A DNA stretch of 23,735 nt from CAZAYP01 sp964489425 [NCBI: uncultured Verrucomicrobiota bacterium] (GCA_964489425.1 CAZAYP010000075.1:1-23735), one strand, 5' to 3'. Numbered from the stretch's first letter, positions 1 through 11,284 are shown. Numbers and translations are program-made. The notes: a model not told the origin generated them from the letters alone.

Positions 1-1322
1 CCGCGGTTGAGCCGGCCGCCGCAGTCGTGAGCCCGCGGGCTGAACCCGCGCCGGAGGCCACTTTTGCGCCGCCAGCCCCGGACGCGCCGCCGGTGGCCGC
101 CGCCGTGCCGGTCCAGGAACCTGCGGAGGCCGCGGCCCGGCCCGGGATGCACGCGCGCCACGACATCCGGGTCAACGTGGAGAAACTGGACCACCTGAGC
201 AACCTGGTGGGCGAGCTGATCATCGCCGAGGCCATGGTCACGCACAACCAGGATTTGCACGGGTTGCGGCTGGACAGCTTCGAGCGGTCGGCCCACCGGC
301 TGTCGCTGATCACCGCGGAGTTGCAGGACCTGGCCATGTCGCTGCGGATGATCCCGATCGAGGGCACCCTGCGCCGGATGGTGCGCCTGGTGCATGACCT
401 GTCCATGCGATTCAAGAAAAAGGTGAACCTCAGGCTGCTGGGCGTGGAAACCGAGGTGGACCGGACCGTGGCCGAGATGATTGCCGATCCCCTGGTGCAC
501 CTGGTGCGCAACGCCATCGACCATGGCATCGAGCCGGCGGAAGACCGCGCGCGCACGAGCAAGCCCGAGACCGGCTTGGTCACCATCCACGCCCTGCACA
601 AGGCCGGCGAGATCCACGTGGTGGTGAGCGACGACGGCCGCGGGCTGAACCGCGACCGGATCCTGCAAAAGGCGATTGAGCGCAAGCTGGTCGCCGCGGA
701 CGCCGTGCCGCGCGATGATGAGATTTACGCCCTGATTTTCGAGCCCGGGTTCTCGACGGCCGACCAGGTCACCGACGTGTCCGGCCGCGGGGTCGGCATG
801 GACGTGGTCAAGAAGAACATGGAGAAAATGAACGGGCGGATCGACATCCAGAGCACGCCCGGCATGGGCGCGGTCTTCACCCTGCGCATCCCGCTGACCC
901 TGGCGATCATCCAGGGCATGCTGCTGCGCGTGGGCGGCGAGAACTATATTGTGCCGCTGCTGTCGATCGTGGAGTCGCTGCGCCCCACGCCGGACATGAT
1001 CCACTCCATGCAGGCCAACGCCGAAACGATCATGATCCGCGGCCAGATCCTGCCGCTGTTCCGGGTGGCCCGGCTGTTCAACATTCCCGGCGCCCTCGAG
1101 GATCCCGGGGCGGCGATCGTGGTCGTGGTCGAGGCCGGCGAGGACAAGGCGGCGATCCTGGTGGACGACCTGCTCGGGCAGCAGCAGACGGTGATCAAGA
1201 ACCTGGGCGACACCTTTGCCGGGATCAAGGGCCTGGCCGGCGCGTGCATCATGTCCAACGGCCGCGTGGGGTTGATCCTGGACGTGGCGGGCATCGTCAA
1301 AATGGCGCGGGCGCAGCCATGA
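1..1322 (+). CDS. cheA: Chemotaxis histidine kinase CheA (partial, N-terminus cut by window edge)
   Basis: CheA is the cytoplasmic kinase that couples receptor arrays to CheY and CheB. The reading frame (first full codon at base 3) is open to the left edge, so the Hpt (P1) domain and phospho-accepting histidine lie outside; GTG at 27 is inside the gene. Visible order: a Pro/Ala-rich linker (to about base 150), the P3 dimerisation helices (VEKLDHLSNLVGELIIAE), the P4 ATP-binding domain and a C-terminal P5 CheW-like domain. P4 shows the N box LVRNAIDHGIE, the SDDGRGL box, and the GFSTA and GRGVGMDVV boxes. P5 begins near PLTLAIIQGMLLRVGG. All kinase ATP-binding motifs look intact. It is followed after 16 nt by a receiver gene, as first visible gene of the chemotaxis operon. 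Identity is secure; total length is unknown. Confidence 0.97.
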   Translation, partial: AVEPAAAVVSPRAEPAPEATFAPPAPDAPPVAAAVPVQEPAEAAARPGMHARHDIRVNVEKLDHLSNLVGELIIAEAMVTHNQDLHGLRLDSFERSAHRLSLITAELQDLAMSLRMIPIEGTLRRMVRLVHDLSMRFKKKVNLRLLGVETEVDRTVAEMIADPLVHLVRNAIDHGIEPAEDRARTSKPETGLVTIHALHKAGEIHVVVSDDGRGLNRDRILQKAIERKLVAADAVPRDDEIYALIFEPGFSTADQVTDVSGRGVGMDVVKKNMEKMNGRIDIQSTPGMGAVFTLRIPLTLAIIQGMLLRVGGENYIVPLLSIVESLRPTPDMIHSMQANAETIMIRGQILPLFRVARLFNIPGALEDPGAAIVVVVEAGEDKAAILVDDLLGQQQTVIKNLGDTFAGIKGLAGACIMSNGRVGLILDVAGIVKMARAQP

Positions 1323-1338
1323 GCCAGGCCGGTGGCAC

Positions 1339-1746
1339 ATGATCATGGCCGGCAAGGGCAAGGTGCGGGTGCTGGTGGTGGAAGACCACCCGGGCGTGCG
1401 CGCGGGGCTGGTGGCCCTGCTGAACGCCCAGCCGGACCTGGCGGTGGGGGCGGCGGTGGCGGACGCGGCCGCGGCGCTGGCGGAGCTGGCGCGCGAGGCG
1501 CCGGACCTGGCGATCGTGGACCTTGGGCTGCAGGACCAGAGCGGGCTGGAGCTGATGCGCACCATGCGCGCCCAGTATCCCGGGCTGGCGATCATGGTGC
1601 TGACCATGCACGCCGCCTCGATGTACGCGGGCCGGGCCTTTGCGGCCGGCGCGCAGGCGTACGTCACCAAGGCCGAGGCGTCGGAGAAACTGATCCCGGA
1701 GATCCAGCGCGTGCTGGCGGAGTGGGGCGGGGGCTTGCCGGGCTGA
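1339..1746 (+). CDS. Stand-alone response-regulator receiver protein, NarL/FixJ-type
   Basis: This 135-residue protein is a single receiver domain with no DNA-binding output domain. The acidic pocket is E15/D16, the phospho-acceptor D61 (AIVDLGL), the switch Thr T89 (MVLTMH) and the conserved Lys K111 (AYVTKAE). The H-P-x-V-R-x-G-L start and the MHAASMYAGRAFAAGAQAYVTK stretch resemble NarL/FixJ-family receivers more than canonical CheY. The protein stops about 20 residues after the conserved Lys, so the usual HTH domain is absent. It sits 16 nt after cheA and 3 nt before cheD, so it is very probably phosphorylated by CheA. It could be a phosphate sink or a second CheY-like output; the target is unknown. 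An alternative ATG lies two codons downstream (1345). No strong ribosome binding site decides between them. Confidence 0.85.
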   Translation: MIMAGKGKVRVLVVEDHPGVRAGLVALLNAQPDLAVGAAVADAAAALAELAREAPDLAIVDLGLQDQSGLELMRTMRAQYPGLAIMVLTMHAASMYAGRAFAAGAQAYVTKAEASEKLIPEIQRVLAEWGGGLPG

Positions 1747-1749
1747 ACG

Positions 1750-2229
1750 ATGGCGCGCATTGTCATAGGCATATCGGAGATGGCCATCTCGGACAAGGCC
1801 GAGGATGTGCTGATCACCCATTCGCTGGGCTCGTGCCTGGGCGTGTGTTTTTATGACACGGCGCTCAAGATCGGCGGGATGATCCACATCATGCTGCCGC
1901 TGTCCTCGACGGACCCGCGCAAGGCCCAATCCAACCCGTGCATGTTCGTGGATACCGGCGTCGGGCACCTGCTGCAGGCCATGTTCAACCGCGGATGCAC
2001 CAAGCAGAACCTGCTCACCAAGGTGGCGGGCGGCGCGCGCGTCATGAGCCAGAGCGACATTTTCCGCATCGGCGAGCGCAACTACACCGTGCTGCGCAAG
2101 ATCCTTTGGAAAAACAGCATGCTGATCCATGGCGAGGATGTCGGCGGCAACTGCTCGCGCACCATCCAGCTTCCCATTGCCACCGGCCTGCTGCAGATCC
2201 GCTCCCACGACGAGGTCAAGGAACTATGA
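1750..2229 (+). CDS. cheD: Chemoreceptor glutamine deamidase CheD
   Basis: CheD deamidates specific glutamines on methyl-accepting chemotaxis proteins and thereby tunes receptor signalling. The 159-residue length is typical. The family core THSLGSCLGVCFYD followed by GGMIHIMLP is present. T23, C29 and H46 have the same spacing as the catalytic Thr21-Cys27-His44 set of Thermotoga CheD, so the enzyme should be active. It starts 3 nt after the receiver gene and its stop overlaps the next ATG (ATGA at 2226-2229), implying translational coupling to the HDOD gene. In many bacteria CheD activity is controlled by CheC. No CheC is visible here, but a related CheX-like protein is encoded three genes downstream. 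Confidence 0.95.
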   Translation: MARIVIGISEMAISDKAEDVLITHSLGSCLGVCFYDTALKIGGMIHIMLPLSSTDPRKAQSNPCMFVDTGVGHLLQAMFNRGCTKQNLLTKVAGGARVMSQSDIFRIGERNYTVLRKILWKNSMLIHGEDVGGNCSRTIQLPIATGLLQIRSHDEVKEL

Positions 2230-3134
2230 GCCCGTCTTCCCATCCGAAGCCGGCCGCTTCCGGCAGCTCTCACGGCCCCGCGGCGGCGGATTCCGTGGCC
2301 CGGCGCATCGAGGCCGCGATCCACCACCAGCCCGGCATGCCGGCCTTCATCTCGACGCTGCTCGACATGCTGCGGAATCCGGAGGTGGATTTCGGGGCGG
2401 CGGCGGACAAGCTGCGCCTGGATCCCGGCATGACCGCCAACGTGTTGCGGCTGGCCAACTCCGCCCGGTTCGGCGCGGCGCGCAGCATCGGCTCCGTGCG
2501 CGACGCCATGGTGCGCCTGGGCTTGAACCGCCTGTTCGAGGTGGTGGTGGCGACCCACGCGGCCCAGCAGTTGGCGCAGCCGCTGGCCGGGTATGAGCTG
2601 CAGCCGGCGGAACTGCTCAACCATGCCCTGTGGACCGCCCTGGCGGCGGAGGAGCTGTGCAAGCAGGCGGCGCTGCCGCAGCCGGACATGCTCTTCACCG
2701 CCGGCCTGCTGCACAACCTGGGCAAGGTGGTGCTGGACCCGTTTGTCCGGGATCACCAGGCGGGCCTGCTGGAGCTGGTGCGGCGCGGCAACTGCACGTT
2801 TGACGCGGCCGAAACCACCCTGCTGGGCTGGAGCCATGCCGAGGCCGGGGCGGCCTTGCTGGATCGCTGGCACCTGCCGGATGTGCTCGTGGCCTGCGCC
2901 CGCTACCAGCACCGGCCGCAGGAGGCCGGCCTGCACCAGACCCCGGCCGCGGTCATCCACGTGGCCCAGTTCCTGGCCTACAGCGAGGGCGTGGGCGCCG
3001 GCGTGGATGGGCTGCATTACCAGCTGGCGGACGCGGCGGTCAAGCAGTTCGGGGTCGACAAGCGCATGGTCGAATACATCGCCAGCCAGACGCTGGACAA
3101 GGTGAACTACCTGCGGTCCACGATCCTGGCGTAA
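2226..3134 (+). CDS. HDOD domain protein
   Basis: A 302-residue soluble protein with an HDOD domain, a non-catalytic relative of HD phosphohydrolases found with signalling genes. After a low-complexity Ser/Pro/Ala leader (residues 1-24), the domain runs from about 28 to 235. It shows QPGMPAF at 35-41, LRLDPGMTANVLRLANS at 63-79 and H163-N-L-G-K where true HD enzymes carry H-D, so hydrolase activity is not expected. The start is the ATG overlapping the cheD stop (ATGA). The frame is open further upstream, but that part lies over cheD and is an artefact. HDOD proteins occur in motility and chemotaxis loci of several phyla, often as adaptors, but the role here is not known. CheY follows 10 nt later. 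Confidence 0.88.
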   Translation: MSPSSHPKPAASGSSHGPAAADSVARRIEAAIHHQPGMPAFISTLLDMLRNPEVDFGAAADKLRLDPGMTANVLRLANSARFGAARSIGSVRDAMVRLGLNRLFEVVVATHAAQQLAQPLAGYELQPAELLNHALWTALAAEELCKQAALPQPDMLFTAGLLHNLGKVVLDPFVRDHQAGLLELVRRGNCTFDAAETTLLGWSHAEAGAALLDRWHLPDVLVACARYQHRPQEAGLHQTPAAVIHVAQFLAYSEGVGAGVDGLHYQLADAAVKQFGVDKRMVEYIASQTLDKVNYLRSTILA

Positions 3135-3144
3135 GGAGAACGGC

Positions 3145-3522
3145 GTGGCGTACAACATATTGATTGTAGACGACTCCCTGCTGGCGCGGACCTTCACGGA
3201 GAAGGCGTTGACCCTCTCCGGCCTGAAGATCGAGCGCATCCGGCACGCCGCCAACGGCCGCGAGGCCCTGGACCTCATGGCGCACGACTGGGTGGATATC
3301 GTGCTGGCCGACATCAACATGCCGGAGATGAGCGGCATCGAGCTGGTCCAGCACATGAAGAAGAGCGAAATCCTCAGCAATATCCCGGTGGTGATCGTGT
3401 CCACCGAGCGCAGCCTGGCGCGCCGGGACGAGCTCAAGGAGGCCGGCGTGCAGCGTTACATCTGCAAGCCGTTCACCCCGGAAAACCTCAAGCAGGTCAT
3501 CGAAGAAGTGTTAGGAGGCTGA
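3145..3522 (+). CDS. cheY: Chemotaxis response regulator CheY
   Basis: A 125-residue single receiver domain and the likely diffusible signal from CheA to the flagellar switch. Key residues are in place: acidic pair D9/D10, phospho-acceptor D56 (LADINMPEMSG), T87 in IVSTE, and K108 in ICKPFTPENL. The GTG start at 3145 is preceded by AAGGAG (3133-3138) at 6-nt spacing, which fixes the start. The C-terminus KQVIEEVLGG matches helix 5 of CheY-type proteins. It lies between the HDOD gene and a CheX-like phosphatase gene, consistent with a CheY/phosphatase pair. It is closer to canonical CheY than the NarL-type receiver encoded upstream at 1339. Confidence 0.92.
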   Translation: MAYNILIVDDSLLARTFTEKALTLSGLKIERIRHAANGREALDLMAHDWVDIVLADINMPEMSGIELVQHMKKSEILSNIPVVIVSTERSLARRDELKEAGVQRYICKPFTPENLKQVIEEVLGG

Positions 3523-3525
3523 CCC

Positions 3526-5012
<1,487 letters not shown>

Positions 5013-5042
5013 CGGCCTGGCCGGTGGCGCTGCGGCAAAAAT

Positions 5043-5057
5043 GCCGGATCCTCCGGC
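5043..5057 (-). terminator. Candidate hairpin terminator on the minus strand
   Basis: A 6-bp perfect stem (GCCGGA/TCCGGC) with a 3-nt loop lies between cheB and flgL. On the plus strand it follows AAAAAT, so read on the minus strand the hairpin is followed by ATTTTT, an intrinsic-terminator layout. No minus-strand gene ends here; it could stop antisense transcripts running through flgL from the convergent gyrA-vanZ unit. The stem is short and the proposal tentative. Confidence 0.3.
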
Positions 5058-5068
5058 CGTGCGGCGCG

Positions 5069-5085
5069 TGGCATCCATCCTGCTT
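5069..5085 (+). promoter_or_regulatory. Sigma-54 (-24/-12) promoter for flgL
   Basis: The sequence TGGCATCCATCCTGCTT matches the RpoN consensus TGGCAC-N5-TTGCW: the essential GG (5070-5071) and GC (5082-5083) are exactly 10 nt apart. Transcription would start near 5095, about 30 nt before the flgL ATG. A near-identical element lies upstream of flgB at 19739. An activator site was not identified. Confidence 0.65.
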
Positions 5086-5124
5086 GTCGAGAGGGCAGGA
5101 AACCATGAATACAAGGATGGAGCC

Positions 5125-6300
5125 ATGCGTGTTACCAATGATCTGATCCACGACCGCATCCTGGACTACATCTACTTCAACAAGGCCGCGGTCTTTGACC
5201 TGCAGTCGCAACTGGCCAGCGGCAAGCGCGTACAGCGTCCCTCCGATGACCCCGCGTCTTACGACCTGATTTCCCGCCTGCGTGACCAGGACTCCACCAT
5301 CAAGCAGTTCGTCAAGAACGACCAGCGCCTGGGCGGCAAGCTGCTGCAGTCCGACACGTTGCTGACCCAGTGCCTGGACCTGCTCAAGCGGGCCTCGGAG
5401 GTCACCGTGTCCGCGGGCGACAGTTCCAAGACCGCCCAGGACCGGCAGGCCATGGCCGAGGAAATCGACCAGATCCTGGAGGAGGTGGTGCTCAAGGCCA
5501 ACAGCAACCCGGACGAGAGCTACCTGTTTTCCGGCCTGCGCAGCAACACGCCGCCTTACGCCGTCGCCCGCAACGCCGATGGCCGGATCGCCACCGTGGC
5601 CTATTCCGGCAGCACGGAAACCGGGCAGGTCGAGATCGGGCCGCAGGTGTACGTGCCGGCCACGCTGGTCGGCTCGGACCCGTCCAGCGACCAGGCCGTG
5701 TTCCAGAGCAAAGGTCTGGATATTTTCGCGGACCTGATCAACCTGCGGGATCGCCTGCTGCGCGGCGATAACCCCTCCGACTCCGGCCCGATCACGGGCG
5801 CGGATCCGGCCACCGATATCATCAACCTGCCCGCCGGGCTGATCACCGGCACGCCGGTGCAGTTCACCAACGATGCCCAGCCGCCCGCGTTTCCGGGCGG
5901 CATCGAGGGCGGCCGCACCTACTACGCCATCTGGGTGGGCGACGGCCAGATCCGCCTGGCCGACTCCCTGGCCAATGCCCAGGCCGGGATCGCCATCGAC
6001 ATCACCAGCGCCGGAACCGGCAGCACCACGATCATTCCCCAGCACATGGCCAACATCGACGCGGAGGTCGAGCACGTGGTGGATGTGCTCACGCGGATCG
6101 GCGCCTACGAGGAACGCGTGGACCTGAACCTCAAGTGGCTGCGCTCCAACCAGGAAAACACCATGAAAGACCTGGAGGAGGAAGAGTCGGTGGACATGGC
6201 CAAGGCCGTGATGGATCTCTCCACCAAGCAGACCGCCTACGAGGCCTCGTTGCAGATGGCCACCCAGATGCTGCAGCAGAGCATCCTCAACTACCTGTAA
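5125..6300 (+). CDS. flgL: Flagellar hook-filament junction protein FlgL with inserted module
   Basis: FlgL (HAP3) joins the hook to the filament and is exported through the flagellar type III apparatus. The 391-residue protein starts with the flagellin-like helix MRVTNDLIHDRILDYI and QLASGKRVQRPSDDP. It ends in the matching C-terminal helix (KQTAYEASLQMATQML, then QQSILNYL). It is longer than a typical FlgL of about 300 residues. Residues about 230-305 form a beta-rich insert containing TGTPVQFTN and RTYYAIWVGDGQIRLADSLA, resembling modules of phage tail and adhesin proteins. The ATG at 5125 is chosen because AAGGA at 5113-5117 precedes it and the conserved MRVTN start is there; an in-frame ATG at 5041 lies upstream of the promoter. 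FlgK, the usual neighbour, is absent. The 3' end overlaps the convergent vanZ-like gene by 10 bp. Confidence 0.92.
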   Translation: MRVTNDLIHDRILDYIYFNKAAVFDLQSQLASGKRVQRPSDDPASYDLISRLRDQDSTIKQFVKNDQRLGGKLLQSDTLLTQCLDLLKRASEVTVSAGDSSKTAQDRQAMAEEIDQILEEVVLKANSNPDESYLFSGLRSNTPPYAVARNADGRIATVAYSGSTETGQVEIGPQVYVPATLVGSDPSSDQAVFQSKGLDIFADLINLRDRLLRGDNPSDSGPITGADPATDIINLPAGLITGTPVQFTNDAQPPAFPGGIEGGRTYYAIWVGDGQIRLADSLANAQAGIAIDITSAGTGSTTIIPQHMANIDAEVEHVVDVLTRIGAYEERVDLNLKWLRSNQENTMKDLEEEESVDMAKAVMDLSTKQTAYEASLQMATQMLQQSILNYL

Positions 6301-6698
6301 CGGGCCGGCAGCAGCCGGCGCACGAAGATCGTCGCGGCCAGGGCGCCCAGCGCGTCCGCCAGCCAGTCGCCCCATTCCACGGAGCGGCCCGGCGTGAACC
6401 ATTGGTGACCTTCGTCCAGCGCGCCGTAGAGGATGGCGCTCGCCATGGCCCACAGCGCGGCGCGGCGCGGGGTCCAGGCGGCATCCAGGCGCAGCGCGCG
6501 GTACAGCAGCAGGGCCAGGACGGCGAAGACGCCCAGGTGCGCAATCTTGTCCAACCCGGAGAAAGAGAAGGGCAGGGGCTTGGATGGCGGCGACAGGCTG
6601 CTGGCGGTGAAAATCAGCGCGGCCCACACCGCCGGCGGCCACCAGTAACGCCAGCGGCGCGCCGCGCGGGAAGGCTGAGAAGGACTTGGCGTTGACAT
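6291..6698 (-). CDS. VanZ-family small membrane protein
   Basis: A 135-residue integral membrane protein of the VanZ-like family. It has about four hydrophobic segments, beginning at WWPPAVWAALIFTASS and LGVFAVLALLLYRAL. The family signature is clear: GLDKIAHLGVF, then LDEGHQWFTPGR followed by a D-W-L-A-D segment. VanZ itself gives low-level teicoplanin resistance, but most members have unknown envelope-related roles and no resistance should be inferred. The ATG at 6698 is preferred over upstream codons because those lie inside the neighbouring flavoprotein gene, which ends 4 nt before it; translation is probably coupled. The 3' end overlaps flgL. Confidence 0.85.
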   Translation of the reverse strand: MSTPSPSQPSRAARRWRYWWPPAVWAALIFTASSLSPPSKPLPFSFSGLDKIAHLGVFAVLALLLYRALRLDAAWTPRRAALWAMASAILYGALDEGHQWFTPGRSVEWGDWLADALGALAATIFVRRLLPARYR

Positions 6699-6702
6699 GG
6701 GG

Positions 6703-8088
6703 CTAGCCGCCGCCGGCCGGCGGGAACAGCGTGGGCTCGCACTCCGGCCCGCCGCGCCGCACGAGGCGCGCTGCGCATTCCCACCCCTGCGCAAAGCTGT
6801 GGTCCATGTTGCCCACCTCGTATTTCCAGGCGCCGAACCGGCCCCGGCTGTACACGTCGTGCTGCTCGAGAGCGCGCAGCAGCGGATCAACCAGCGCGTC
6901 CCGGCCCAGGAACGGCGTGGGATAGGCCTGGGGAATGGCGCGCGTCACCGTGGTGCAAATGGCCCCGCGGTCCGGCAGCAGGCCGTCGGTTTCCAGCGCC
7001 GCGATCACGGTTCCCGGCAGCGTCTCCCGGTCCACCGGCTTGTGCGGGCTTTCCGCAACCTCGGCCATGAGCGACCACTGCGCGTGGGGCCGGGCAACGT
7101 TGTTGTGGCTGTAGTTGCTGAAGACGGTGATGCGGTAGCAGGGGTTATGGGTTTCGGGAAAATACATCCAGCACTTGGTCTTGAGGTGATCCGGCGGCTG
7201 GCCGTTCATGCCCACGCCCACCACATGGCTGGCGGAATACAGCCACGCCGCGGGCGACGGGGCGGGCAGCGCGCCGCCCGTGGCCATGGCCGCCAGGTCG
7301 TTCAGGGGCATGGTCGTGACCAGGTGGCGGTATTTCCACGCCCGGCCCTGCGTGTCGTGGGCCATGTGGCCGGCCAGGTCCAGGCGCGCCAGCGCGCAGC
7401 CGCGGTCGACCCGGGCCGGCGGCAGTTGCCGGCCCAGCGCGTCCCAGATGGCGCCGGTGCCGCCCCGCAGCGGGAACCGGAACAGGCGGTTGGGGCCCCA
7501 GGACACCTCGTCCTCGCCGGTGCAGATGGACTTCAACACCTGCTCGAGCCGCGGCACGGCCACCCGCTCGGCGATCCAGTTGTAGTCCATGCACCGCGCC
7601 GGGTAAGCCCAGACCTTGAAGTTGTAGGGCCGCAGGAAGAGATCGGTGATGCCCGGGCCGACCGTGGCCACCATCCAGTCCTCGAAATCGCGCGGCCGGG
7701 CCTGGCCGGCCCGCTGCGCGGCCTGGAGCAGCCCGGCCACGCAGGCCCAGCGGTCGGCGGGATCCAGGCGGTGGAGGTTGTTCTGGAACGGGTAGGGGAC
7801 GAAGCGGCGCTTGAGCCAAATCCAGCTTTCCCGCTCGTGGGCCAGCCAGCCCTCCGCGCCCAGGGCCTGGTCCATCATGCGGTCGAAGAAATCGTAGTGG
7901 GAAAACAGGACGTGCCCGCCCAGGTCCCACGTGAACCCCGCGGCGTCCTGGAACGAGGCGGACAGCCCGCCCCAATGGCCCTCTTTTTCGAGCAGGTGCC
8001 AGTCGCGCCCCTGGTGCTGGAACTGCCAGGCCGCGCCGAGCCCCGCGGGCCCGCCGCCCACGACCAGGAACTCTACCTCATGGGCCAT
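6703..8088 (-). CDS. FAD-dependent UDP-galactopyranose mutase-like / amine oxidase-fold protein
   Basis: A 461-residue cytoplasmic flavoprotein. The N-terminal Rossmann motif LVVGGGPAGLGAA (residues 8-20) is followed by E34 at the end of strand 2 and a G-G-L pair, the dinucleotide signature of the protoporphyrinogen oxidase/UGM superfamily. The central part (RRFVPYPFQNNLHRL, LFLRPYNFKVWAYPA, FRFPLRGGTGAIWDALGRQL) resembles UDP-galactopyranose-mutase-like proteins in lipopolysaccharide loci. True UGM is somewhat shorter (about 370-390 residues), so the substrate may differ. It lies 39 nt after the ferritin-like gene and 4 nt before vanZ. No strong ribosome binding site was found, but the start places the FAD motif at the usual distance. 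Family assignment is good; reaction uncertain. Confidence 0.78.
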   Translation of the reverse strand: MAHEVEFLVVGGGPAGLGAAWQFQHQGRDWHLLEKEGHWGGLSASFQDAAGFTWDLGGHVLFSHYDFFDRMMDQALGAEGWLAHERESWIWLKRRFVPYPFQNNLHRLDPADRWACVAGLLQAAQRAGQARPRDFEDWMVATVGPGITDLFLRPYNFKVWAYPARCMDYNWIAERVAVPRLEQVLKSICTGEDEVSWGPNRLFRFPLRGGTGAIWDALGRQLPPARVDRGCALARLDLAGHMAHDTQGRAWKYRHLVTTMPLNDLAAMATGGALPAPSPAAWLYSASHVVGVGMNGQPPDHLKTKCWMYFPETHNPCYRITVFSNYSHNNVARPHAQWSLMAEVAESPHKPVDRETLPGTVIAALETDGLLPDRGAICTTVTRAIPQAYPTPFLGRDALVDPLLRALEQHDVYSRGRFGAWKYEVGNMDHSFAQGWECAARLVRRGGPECEPTLFPPAGGG

Positions 8089-8127
8089 GGGCTGCCGGGT
8101 TCCGGGGCTGGCATCCGAAGCGCCGCA

Positions 8128-8628
8128 TCAGCGGCGGTGCTGCAACAGCAGCTCGATGTCTTCCTGCAGCGCCTGGAGATCTTCCTCGTGCGTTTCTTCG
8201 TCGCCGAGGATCTGGAGCGCCATGTTGAAGGTGACCGGATCGCCCTCGCGGGTCTTGTCCACCATGGCTTTGTACACGTTGATGGCGCAGCGTTCGCCCT
8301 TGATGTTTTGCTCAAGCAGCTTGAGCACGAACGGGTCCGCGGGCGCGTCATACCCGCAGTTGCCGTGCTTGTACCATAGCTTGGGCTCCACGATCGGCGT
8401 GCCGCCGAGCTGGATGATGCGGTTGGCGACGAGGTCGGCGTGGCCCAGCTCCTCGGTGGCATGCTGCAGCAGTTCGCCGGCCACCGCGTCTTTCATGGGG
8501 CCTTTGACCAGCTTGGCGCCGAGCCAGTACTGGTAATAGGCCAGCCACTCGTCGCAGAATGCCTTGTTGAGGATGAGCAGCAGTTCATCAATATCCATGG
8601 TTACGATTTCGCGCCCGCGTTTGCCCAT
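8128..8628 (-). CDS. Ferritin-like Dps/bacterioferritin-family iron-binding protein
   Basis: A 166-residue four-helix-bundle protein of the ferritin/Dps-like group that oxidises and stores iron and limits oxidative damage. The diiron ligand pattern is complete: E27 (CDEWLAYYQYW), E60-L-G-H63, E112 (IKGERCAIN) and E144-E-T-H147. Cysteines at 25, 91 and 114 recall the DPS-like thioferritin subgroup, but whether a disulfide sits near the site cannot be judged here. AGGAG lies 7 nt upstream of the ATG at 8628 (plus-strand CTCCT at 8636-8640), which supports this start over the internal Met at residue 11. It begins 40 nt after the gyrA stop on the same strand, probably in one operon. Confidence 0.85.
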   Translation of the reverse strand: MGKRGREIVTMDIDELLLILNKAFCDEWLAYYQYWLGAKLVKGPMKDAVAGELLQHATEELGHADLVANRIIQLGGTPIVEPKLWYKHGNCGYDAPADPFVLKLLEQNIKGERCAINVYKAMVDKTREGDPVTFNMALQILGDEETHEEDLQALQEDIELLLQHRR

Positions 8629-8668
8629 TGGGATGCTCCTGTGGGGTTGGGTGATGGTTGCTGAAAAA

Positions 8669-11143
<2,475 letters not shown>

Positions 11144-11172
11144 AGTCTACCCTTGCTGCCACACCACGCCCC

Positions 11173-11201
11173 TTTATACCCAAACCGGCGTTGATCCGCA
11201 A
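11173..11201 (-). promoter_or_regulatory. Sigma-70-type promoter for the gyrA operon
   Basis: On the minus strand TTGCGG (11201-11196) and TATAAA (11178-11173) are separated by exactly 17 nt. The start point would be about 25 nt before the gyrA ATG at 11143. The element lies in the 141-nt space between gyrA and the upstream membrane-protein gene, so it can drive gyrA independently of the glycosyltransferase unit. Confidence 0.6.
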
Positions 11202-11256
11202 CCCAAACTTGGGGGATTCGCGGGAAAAGCCACGGGCCAATGGCGGCTGATCCATG

Positions 11257-11271
11257 CGGGGCGTCGCCCCG
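11257..11271 (-). terminator. GC-rich hairpin after the GT-C-like gene (weak terminator candidate)
   Basis: CGGGGC-GTC-GCCCCG forms a 6-bp stem starting 13 nt beyond the stop of the membrane-protein gene on the minus strand. There is no T-tract, so if it acts in termination it is not a classical intrinsic terminator. Confidence 0.25.
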
Positions 11272-11284
11272 GGTCCGGCCGGCG

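Noticed and set aside
1333-1338. TGGCAC immediately before the receiver gene at 1339 as a sigma-54 promoter
   Set aside because: The -12 GC is missing at the required distance (GG occurs instead), and it lies inside a tightly packed operon.
6291-6698. Calling the VanZ-like protein a glycopeptide-resistance gene
   Set aside because: VanZ-family proteins are common in genomes without van clusters, and no vanHAX-type genes are present.
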